The notes beneath the pieces were generated by a model. That model made no database searches, was not told the DNA's origin, and was given only the letters and a program-made list of their open reading frames with translations. 6,029 bases of DNA from Spirochaetota bacterium. GTDB taxonomy: Bacteria; Spirochaetota; Spirochaetia; Treponematales; Rectinemataceae. Position numbers and translations under genes: made by a program. Shown here piece after piece: positions 5,766 to 6,029 of the stretch; the first letter of the stretch is position 1; each line of letters starts with the position of its first letter. The stretch is taken from assembly GCA_023421875.1 (NCBI GenBank), contig JAEZSM010000108.1, positions 1 to 6,029 on the forward strand. The letters run 5' to 3'.

Positions 5766-6029
5766 GACTGCTCCCCCTTGGCCTTTCCTACCGCTTTTTT
5801 CGTATCCAGCCTTGCCCGGAACCGCTCGAGATCGATAACGACCCGCGTATGTTCCGCTTCGCCGATCTTCTCCGCCTCATCCCAGGCCTGAACGACAAAG
5901 CCGAGCGTTCTGCCTTCGACCTTAACCAGCTCGGCGCGAATTCTCACCCGCATGCCCAGGGGCGTAGGCGCAAGATGCTTTACCCCGATAAAGGCACCCA
6001 CGGTGGCCTTGCCGGGCCCTAAAAGGTGA
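5762..6029 (-). CDS. FlK-like hotdog-fold acyl-CoA thioesterase (partial, N-terminus beyond right edge)
   Basis: The frame is open to the right edge with no start needed inside the window. My reading gives the last 88 residues, beginning HLLGPGKATVG. It matches the C-terminal half of the FlK (fluoroacetyl-CoA thioesterase) family, which has a hotdog fold. The central TVGAFIGVKHLAPTPLGMRV matches the family TxGxxVxVxHxAATPxGxxV pattern, where the His (residue 18 here) corresponds to catalytic His76 of FlK. AELVKVEGRTLGFVVQAWDEAEKIGEAEHTRVVID (32-66) is the usual strand pair ending in GxxxHxRxVI. LERFRARL (67-74) and a Lys-rich tail close the protein. The Thr and Glu of the FlK triad would lie outside the window. 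Most relatives are not fluoroacetate-specific, so a general small acyl-CoA thioesterase is the safer reading. A GTG at 6001-5999 could be mistaken for a start, but conserved family sequence continues upstream of it. Its TGA overlaps the next gene's ATG. Confidence 0.87.
   Translation of the reverse strand, partial: HLLGPGKATVGAFIGVKHLAPTPLGMRVRIRAELVKVEGRTLGFVVQAWDEAEKIGEAEHTRVVIDLERFRARLDTKKAVGKAKGEQS
5771..5779 (-). promoter_or_regulatory. Ribosome binding site of the coiled-coil protein gene
   Basis: AAGGGGGAG on the minus strand, inside the end of the thioesterase gene, lies 5 bases before the ATG at 5765. It fixes the start of the coiled-coil gene at the ATGA overlap and supports translation of the downstream gene from the same transcript. 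Confidence 0.65.

Noticed and set aside
5762..6001. A complete small gene starting at the GTG at 6001-5999
   Set aside because: The frame stays open to the window edge, and the family pattern (G-x-x-TVG before the catalytic His region) continues upstream of the GTG, so this is the tail of a longer thioesterase.
1..6029. Mobile elements, CRISPR arrays, tRNA/rRNA genes, defence genes
   Set aside because: I read both strands and saw no transposase, inverted-repeat ends, regularly spaced repeats, tRNA-like cloverleaf or nuclease/toxin motifs. Codon use looks uniform across all genes.

Overview
The window is a compact, gene-dense stretch of a bacterial chromosome. By eye it is moderately GC-rich, with mostly G/C third codon positions. 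It holds seven protein genes, two of them cut by the window edges. I see no RNA gene, mobile element, long repeat or CRISPR array. A lipoprotein-modifying Lgt and an exported S41 protease point to a bacterium with an envelope rich in lipoproteins. The Lgt N-terminus (a WIKPEIIPGLPFRWYGLMY-type opening) and the lgt-nadE pairing look to me like Spirochaetota (Treponema or Spirochaeta relatives). That assignment rests on pattern memory, not on a search.

Layout. (1) Positions 1-954, minus strand: N-terminal 318 residues of a PDZ-containing S41 carboxyl-terminal processing protease, running off the left edge just before its expected catalytic serine. (2) Positions 955-1136: a divergent intergenic region with a good sigma70-like promoter facing left (TTCACT-17-TATACT) and a weaker one facing right (TTGACC-18-TAGACT). 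(3) Positions 1137-4409, plus strand: a three-gene operon made of an unrecognised four-helix membrane protein, lgt, and nadE (glutamine-dependent NAD+ synthetase). The first two genes overlap at an ATGA junction. nadE follows lgt after a 10-base gap that carries its ribosome binding site. (4) Positions 4424-6029, minus strand, convergent with nadE across 14 bases: a second three-gene operon. In transcription order it holds the C-terminal part of a FlK-like hotdog thioesterase, an unrecognised coiled-coil protein of 167 aa, and a cytosolic glycerophosphodiester phosphodiesterase. The first two of these overlap by 4 bases.

Functionally this is mostly envelope and cofactor housekeeping. Lgt consumes phosphatidylglycerol to lipidate prolipoproteins, the S41 protease trims exported proteins, GDPD recovers glycerol-3-phosphate from lipid head groups, and NadE completes NAD+ synthesis. 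The least explained parts are the membrane protein coupled to lgt and the coiled-coil protein between the thioesterase and GDPD. I found no convincing sign of a new defence, mobile or RNA-based system.
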